Shown in pieces: positions 14,901 to 16,493 of a stretch of DNA of 16,493 nt. Made by a program: the position numbers and the translations under genes. The DNA lies in the NCBI GenBank assembly GCA_002293585.1, contig DBDM01000150.1, forward strand, positions 1,796 through 18,288, read 5' to 3'. The number at the start of each line of letters is the position of its first letter. Within the stretch, counting starts at the first letter, position 1. The notes below the pieces were generated by a model. The model had not been told where the DNA came from, ran no database searches, and worked only from the letters and a program-made list of their open reading frames with translations. This DNA comes from Bacteroidales bacterium UBA932 (GTDB taxonomy: Bacteria > Bacteroidota > Bacteroidia > Bacteroidales > UBA932).

Positions 14901-16493
14901 GCGGGCAATGTTTCCGATACCTTATCATTCACCATTACCGTAACGGATAATGTAGGTGTACCTTCGATATCCGATTGTCCCGGTAATAAAGAATTGAGTG
15001 TGGATAATGCAACGGTGTGTTATGCCACCCTCCCGGATAGCTTTACGCCCAAATTGGAAGGTCTGTGCACCGACAATAGTTACGATTTGCAATATAGTTA
15101 TGAACGTACCGACGGTGTGACCGGTTCAGGCAGCGGCAGTATGGCCGGCCTGCAACTCGAAGCAGGTTCCTACAGCGGAACATACACGGTGTATAACAAT
15201 ACTTATTCGGCGCACTCGGCTACCTGCAACTTTACCATTGCGGTGGAAGATGTGTTTGCTCCGCAGATCACTGCTAAAGATATTGACTTATATCTTGACC
15301 GTAGCGGCAGCGTGTCGTTAGACCCCAGCGACGTGTTGGATAGTATGATCGAAAGCTGTACGCTGCACGATGACGTGAACCTTGAGTTTGGCGGTACGCA
15401 TACCGGAACGTTCGGCTGCGCCGACACCGCAAGCGCCGGCATTAGAATGGAATTGAAGGCTATTGATGCGTCGGGTAATATAGGCAGCGCCGGCTTCACT
15501 GTTTATGTGAAAGATAATCTGGCGCCGGAAATTACTTTGGCGTCGGCCGTTGATGTCTACCTGAACGAATCCGGCGAGGCTGTTTTATCAGTACAGGAAG
15601 TATTGGAAACAATTTACGATAATTGTACCGCTTATCCTACCGCCGCCGATACGGCCGCTTATGTGACGTTGAGCCGTGAAGCGTTCGACTGTACCGACGC
15701 CCGGATGATTTATCCGGTAACGGTAACGGTGCGCGACCGGGCAGGTAATGTAGCGACCGGCATGGTGCCCGTGACGGTGAAAGATACCATTAAACCGGTA
15801 GTACAACCCGAAACGTTGCCGTTGACGGTGTACTTGGATGCAGACCATGAAGTCACCGTGGGCGTTGATTCGATGATTGTTTCGAAAACCAAGTTCTGCG
15901 GCGACGACGCTGCGTTGGATGCTACATTTGAATCTAACGGTGGAAAAGAAATCACCCTCAACTGTGCTAACCTCGGCGAAAATGCACTGTCTATCAAAGT
16001 TGAAGATGGTTTCGGCAATTATACGCTGGTGAACCGTACGTTGACGGTGGTTGATTCTATTGCGCCGAAATTAATATGCCCTTCCGAATTGGATACGGTG
16101 AAAGTATATTTGGAACGCGGCGGCAGCTTCACGCTTAATCTGGCGCTTCACGCCTCCTCGTTTACAACTATAGATATCTCAAAACCGCAACCGTGCAGTA
16201 ATATATATACTTTTGCAAAGAACGGAAGGGCCGACTCGGTGGTGACGGTAAATAACGTAGCCATGGGCCTGCAACTTCTTACTGTACGTGTAACGGGCGA
16301 AAACGGCCTGTTTGCCGAATGTTCGCGCGTAGTAACCGTTTACGACACGCTGTCGCCGGTTATTGAATGCAAAACACCGGTAACGGTGGCTTTAGACAGT
16401 AGCGGACGGGCGGCGCTGCATGCCGATGATCTGGTAGAACTGAAATCGGTAGTGGCCGGGACGGTGGTTTATACCTTTGAGCCCAGTGGTTCG
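5928..16493 (+). CDS. Giant secreted HYR-repeat surface protein, N-terminal 3,522 residues
   Basis: The frame is open from the ATG at 5928 (first start after an in-frame TGA at 5910) to the right edge with no stop, so the protein exceeds 3,522 residues. Residues 1-25 are a signal peptide (MHRN, a hydrophobic stretch, VSA before Gln26). Residues about 26-165 form an N-terminal domain I do not recognise; then come Ig/PKD-like domains, including a twin repeat (6672-7232). From residue 613 onward there are about 31 modules of 85-110 residues, each starting near D-x(3)-P and closing near W-T-V-T-D-x-x-G-N-x(3)-C, the HYR (hyalin repeat, PF02494) pattern. Two module types recur: one with a YLDxxG strand and a later FxCxDxG motif, and one with CxYTVxG, GGTTL and PVGxHxIxWTV. 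HYR domains are Ig-like adhesion modules; in Bacteroidetes they commonly occur on T9SS substrates with a C-terminal sorting domain, which would lie beyond the window. Product: probable surface adhesin or fibre (inferred). Confidence 0.93.
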   Translation, partial: MHRNYIGISLFVALVTLFSSTVVSAQSNVYLGGSGNITIGGLQIPGTPVQIPYKGGNGKEAIRLCALGFIEEVTQTKTACYGVADGAFEIKLRDVSGNYRFWWPSLGISKDDLSSWPLLAGASTLALPSAAMSKGFATADDKILYVYSVVNSEYDSVVISVQQYPELPNSGFSAPTAICDGSSFTVAASITGQGSYCFSNSGSTCTPASTATSATYTMGSLDQKIYLTVKDANGCVSSTSVTVTANEPSSIELSSAAGTQDQTVCEKTDIDPVQYTLGGSADGYVLTGALPAGVTHGLSGSVITISGNPKPVEYGAYTYTITTTGHAEPCPAATITGTITVNRESTITLSSLSGTRHQTICEGLAITDVQYTLGGSADDYMITGLPNGVTANLVAGVITLSGTPEELGTFNYTLTTSGHTLPCPPAVTNGSIIVNPLPSITSFTTSYPSACEGGSVDISATASSNTARYSFDGGITWDTSNSVTEVLNTLGDHTYTLALESDKGCTYTDNVIKTVTVYATPKLNLAASASTVCYDTPAGTLTATLSSGTGTPTYTWFYSNSEEDWTPVPGASSGSVCAPGSITTVTNYRVSVSQPFPACEATSEAVTVGMNTTPPAVMCPADITTVTMPHGCTTVLDAYNFNLQGTYTSTNPCAIDSLYYIIAGATTVDGPKSAKQNPIVNSNVTFEKGTSTVTYVVKDAAGLTGTCSFNVTVNDNEVPSASCEKTYTVYLDEDGQFTLDPKSLDKNSSDNCTAPDKLEFIFDAGSKAQFSCADLGNPRPVMFYVKDESGNESSNCGVTVTTLDTLAPVAVCKPYDTVRINVNATLTASQLAGKDSYDNCSASSLRYYIMEDAEDDSRSVTEKVFGCSDLGAHTIYVGVADTASVKFGKMAVCSTEVEVIDTTVPQMTCVEKDNLYLVSGCTFTIDADANMQLKPVGITTACGVGYTLKNNITNSDDLTGQTFALGSHTVVWTVTDDLNNVTTCEDTIVVLDAIRPTITNYYSTPIDQNLAVGSCTISVSWTDPAPNDNCSEGLTIRRVDDLPHTNPVDLGAGTHTLKYVAEDGSHNVSDTAKIIITVRDDRIPVIVCHEDTTLNVNAAACVATVPEGKLLPEISNVCVDNVTLSYELSGATVASTTSCTLADGIGGLDLNVGHTVVTYTVTNFHGTTNSCTFTVFVKDTIKPVITPVATEITCGGTVTRDLDADCKYTVQGDEFDITADDCTPLSFTTNAMGATTTLAGHVFSGDISFPVIWTVTDTAGNVSSCSFTLNLDDKTSPVFTQKPAETITVNTGTTTCDATLTDELAVAYADACSAAGPVTFTYNATYDGQVFASDTYTNAEGAATPTITFRQGVSDVEYNIEDFSGNTFSYRFKVDVKDVTPPEFITCLSDTGYNSVLLLASPPFPATQATLPVTIKPATTYYDNCGVGSFTWSLYTNSGAKLDTSANHTLIGEIHPFPDAYPFPIGESELRYTVEDAAGLTAVCTTKVKITDGIYPVCEAVETYTLKLPAQLPMNFDPQLLDAGSSDNSGSYTFALYKAGDEIFDCDDLTKGFRLVNLTVKDAAGNLTLCGPTNITIVDEIAPVAVCKADRTIYLPKDGTGRITITAASLDSGDPQQTYDNCTEYDKLTFNFLRGSGSTATYVPDTTFRCDDAGNTYALVVAVTDLNNNTGTCTVNLAVADTIKPRMTVRGKTVIPADKDKCSAVLSDTLDPVKRTTICNANSLVLTNNYGKRTYKGMELPVGKHEITWTLVDGQNNTTIEKDSIIVVDKQKPDLKVDVMPTVSFTSVSDCEMANEARWTEPNEYIDLVDVTLAVDNCTDAGLLTWKRADELPIVNGGTILSSGTYVLQYVAIDEAGNRSDTLDMPIIVHDETPPVITPDLSGTTVTVDINDNDVCHATLSDATKFGQSVDNLCTGADSLSYAWYKEGEPEVVVKGKGNLLNADMEAGVYHITFTAVNKLSKLGQTATSAFTLVVNDTAKPVVTCPLFDDGEGVTSSSVTKYTLRDNCGYTVQGAEFDPVSSSDNCSSVNEWHSFHGGGTTLADTTLPVGVHDIVWTVTDQAGNSTSCNIQVTVKDTLKPEITCKPGMEVFLLPDGTFTVAADTMVVVRRPDVCGDMTFKFEDTGNAEKVYTCSDAGATHNETIVITSFNGNDTTCVRTITVTDTVKPVLTCPTAPLTVSLDVTGKVTVNAADITDASDACTPLTYIFTGNNKADTTFACEVGTFTLNVRVTDANNNTAECSRDVAIDNPFEPGVTVPSTQTVAMDANECTYKVQDGEFDLVVTQSYCGVDTMYHDYHGGGTTLKDTLLPVGAHSIIWTVIDNTGNESTYSFTVTVEDQQSPVIDCPDNVTVYTPANACIYTVSGTTFDPVVMENCSYTLVNDVNATATLAGATYGVGATTVTWTVTDNSGRQATCATEITIKDITRANFTTFPKDTTRIELAPEEGCERTVSGLTVTADDACGLSGMSYTIKHKDDEITGTGTFDSHTFNRDTTVVTYRVEDVNGNTRDSSFVVIIQDVTPPALTNPYPGGRTVSPPASACTFAFSTTDPVGYTDNCAVKSLTWKLVNSGNGEEEDASPETGINQFPTDFSFRIGFHGVLEFTATDASGNTATCSYNISINDNIPPICESITTYELELEPGDVTVLDAKEIDNGSSSGRPNCPDIFTYTLANPDDLNFTCDDIDRIRYVRLKVLNEQGLSRTCDNTTAITVVDKIVPTITCMPTNNVYLEENGELRIRPEDLLTAMGDNCTVSGNLIREIKIDGDVDYSEDILFDCAAVGQTYMLNVQVTDEYGNSAHCMPEVTVLDTIPPVLNNRGKVIIPAGSGCVAALSDTLNPEVTYGNCQASYILTNETELGQNTYAGMVLGRGEHIYKWKLVDEFGNETIAYDTLIVKDLTGPQLAGDIGTLMPDLSGYEIDQATCKTDVALSWDDPETYMSNYGTSLVSDNCTTDPAYMSNKWRRVDDHISEVVNGEEWPAGIWTIQYVTEDEAGNVSDTLSFTITVTDNVGVPSISDCPGNKELSVDNATVCYATLPDSFTPKLEGLCTDNSYDLQYSYERTDGVTGSGSGSMAGLQLEAGSYSGTYTVYNNTYSAHSATCNFTIAVEDVFAPQITAKDIDLYLDRSGSVSLDPSDVLDSMIESCTLHDDVNLEFGGTHTGTFGCADTASAGIRMELKAIDASGNIGSAGFTVYVKDNLAPEITLASAVDVYLNESGEAVLSVQEVLETIYDNCTAYPTAADTAAYVTLSREAFDCTDARMIYPVTVTVRDRAGNVATGMVPVTVKDTIKPVVQPETLPLTVYLDADHEVTVGVDSMIVSKTKFCGDDAALDATFESNGGKEITLNCANLGENALSIKVEDGFGNYTLVNRTLTVVDSIAPKLICPSELDTVKVYLERGGSFTLNLALHASSFTTIDISKPQPCSNIYTFAKNGRADSVVTVNNVAMGLQLLTVRVTGENGLFAECSRVVTVYDTLSPVIECKTPVTVALDSSGRAALHADDLVELKSVVAGTVVYTFEPSGS
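6672..7232 (+). repeat. Twin ~92-residue Ig-like repeat inside the giant gene
   Basis: Two adjacent copies (6672-6953 and 6957-7232) share QTVCE/QTICE, then VQYTLGGSAD, a TGLPxGVT-type strand, VITISGNP/VITLSGTP, YTxTTxGH and CPxA, ending in TVN/IVN. The pattern is the putative-Ig (He_PIG-like) module often found in Bacteroidetes surface proteins. These two are the most similar neighbours in the protein and probably the youngest duplication in it. They are followed by two further Ig-like domains (7236-7763) before the HYR array starts. Confidence 0.75.
7764..9461 (+). repeat. HYR super-repeat block 1, modules a-f
   Basis: Six modules with starts near 7764 (a), 8070 (b), 8337 (c), 8628 (d), 8901 (e) and 9165 (f). 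Module b has SCEKTYTVYLDEDG and FSCADLG; c has APVAVC and FGCSDLG; d has LGSHTVVWTVTDD; e has IRRVDDLP and LKYVAEDGSHNVSDT; f has CVATVPEGKLLP and VCVDNVTLSYEL. The same order returns at 10065 and 13488. Two filler modules follow (9462-9743, with YTVQGDEFDITADDC; 9744-10064). Confidence 0.75.
10065..11855 (+). repeat. HYR super-repeat block 2, modules a-f
   Basis: Starts near 10065 (a), 10401 (b), 10662 (c), 10968 (d), 11232 (e) and 11538 (f). Module b: VCEAVETYTLKLP, LLDAGSSDN and FDCDDL. Module c: APVAVCKADRTIYLPKDG and FRCDDAG. Module d: VIPADKDKCSAVLSDTLDP and GMELPVGKHEITWTLVD. Module e: TWKRADELPIVNGG and LQYVAIDEAGNRSDT. Module f: CHATLSDATKF and LCTGADSLSYAW. It is followed by six filler modules (11856-13487), two of which (near 11856 and 12669) share the motif FHGGGTTL or YHGGGTTL. 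Confidence 0.75.
11856..13487 (+). repeat. Filler HYR modules between super-repeat blocks 2 and 3
   Basis: Six modules with starts near 11856, 12153, 12417, 12669, 12939 and 13197. The first and fourth are close relatives (CGYTVQGAEFDPV with GGGTTLADTTLPVG, and CTYKVQDGEFDLV with GGGTTLKDTLLPVG). The fifth (CIYTVSGTTFDPV) belongs to the same type. The second and third are of the FxCxDxG type (YTCSDAG; FACEVG). Together they make this spacer 1,632 bp, against 603 bp between blocks 1 and 2, so spacer length has changed by whole-module gain or loss. Confidence 0.7.
13488..15248 (+). repeat. HYR super-repeat block 3, modules a-f
   Basis: Starts near 13488 (a), 13794 (b), 14067 (c), 14349 (d), 14613 (e) and 14946 (f). 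Module b: ICESITTYELELEPGD, IDNGSSSG and FTCDDID. Module c: NNVYLEENGELRIRPEDLL and FDCAAVG. Module d: VIIPAGSGCVAALSDTLNP and VLGRGEHIYKWKLVD. Module e: NKWRRVDDHISEVVNG and IQYVTEDEAGNVSDT. Module f: CYATLPDSFTP and LCTDNSYDLQYSYE. Block length (1,761 bp) is close to blocks 1 and 2 (1,698 and 1,791 bp). Confidence 0.75.
15249..16493 (+). repeat. Run of five YLDxxG-type HYR modules at the right edge
   Basis: Starts near 15249, 15513, 15783, 16053 and 16344 (the last cut by the window). All carry the strand motif: DLYLDRSGSVSLDPSDVLD, VYLNESGEAVLSVQEVLE, VYLDADHEVTVGVDSMI, VYLERGGSFTLNLALHA and VALDSSGRAALHADDLV. The first three also have a Cys-containing motif of the FxCxDxG kind (FGCADTA, FDCTDAR, LNCANLG). 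Earlier spacers mix both module types; this stretch uses only one. Confidence 0.7.

Noticed and set aside
1..16493. tRNA, rRNA or riboswitch
   Set aside because: No cloverleaf, rRNA-like or known aptamer sequence recognised in the gaps between genes.

Overview
The window reads as chromosomal DNA of a Bacteroidota bacterium, most likely a Bacteroidales-type lineage. Three things point there: the left-end gene order (uppS, a DUF6089/PorG-like outer-membrane protein and nadK on one strand, pdxJ on the other); promoters of the form TTTG-N20-TAnnTTTG with no Shine-Dalgarno sequences; and a very large secreted protein built of hyalin-repeat (HYR) modules, as is common on type IX secretion system (T9SS) substrates.

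Layout. (1) 1-1927, minus strand: nadK -> porG-like -> uppS (uppS runs off the left edge), a compact housekeeping operon for NADP supply, an outer-membrane beta-barrel and the lipid carrier for the cell wall. (2) 1995-2729, plus strand: pdxJ (vitamin B6), divergent from nadK; its last codons lie inside a short repeat that can form a hairpin. (3) 2763-2940: a 178-bp IS5-family remnant with terminal inverted repeats, flanking TTA triplets and a fragment of the transposase C-terminus. (4) 2959-4419: a two-gene AbiEi/AbiEii toxin-antitoxin (phage-defence type) module with its own clear promoter and a 4-bp gene overlap. (5) 4420-4888: 469 bp without an intact gene. It holds a possible 46-codon gene remnant, two related 12-bp palindromes, a decayed second copy of the abiE promoter region, and three 33-bp tandem AT-rich repeats running up to the next gene. 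(6) 4889-5827: a membrane protein with two Gate (nucleoside-recognition) domains. (7) 5834-16493: a strong promoter, a short leader with a hairpin, and one uninterrupted reading frame of 3,522 codons that leaves the right edge still open.

The giant gene is the main content. After a signal peptide and an N-terminal region with Ig-like domains (including a twin repeat of about 92 residues), it continues as about 31 HYR-like modules. These are not in random order. A block of six modules (a-b-c-d-e-f) occurs three times at nearly constant length (566, 597 and 587 residues), separated by variable numbers of filler modules. The protein is therefore a repeat of repeats, old enough that copies have diverged strongly. 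I infer a T9SS-exported surface adhesin or fibre; the C-terminal sorting domain that would prove this lies outside the window. The PorG-like protein at the left end belongs to a family that includes a T9SS component, which agrees with that reading but is not proof.

The stretch between pdxJ and the giant gene looks like an accessory island (IS remnant, toxin-antitoxin module, duplicated promoter, gene remnant, tandem repeats) set beside a conserved housekeeping cluster.
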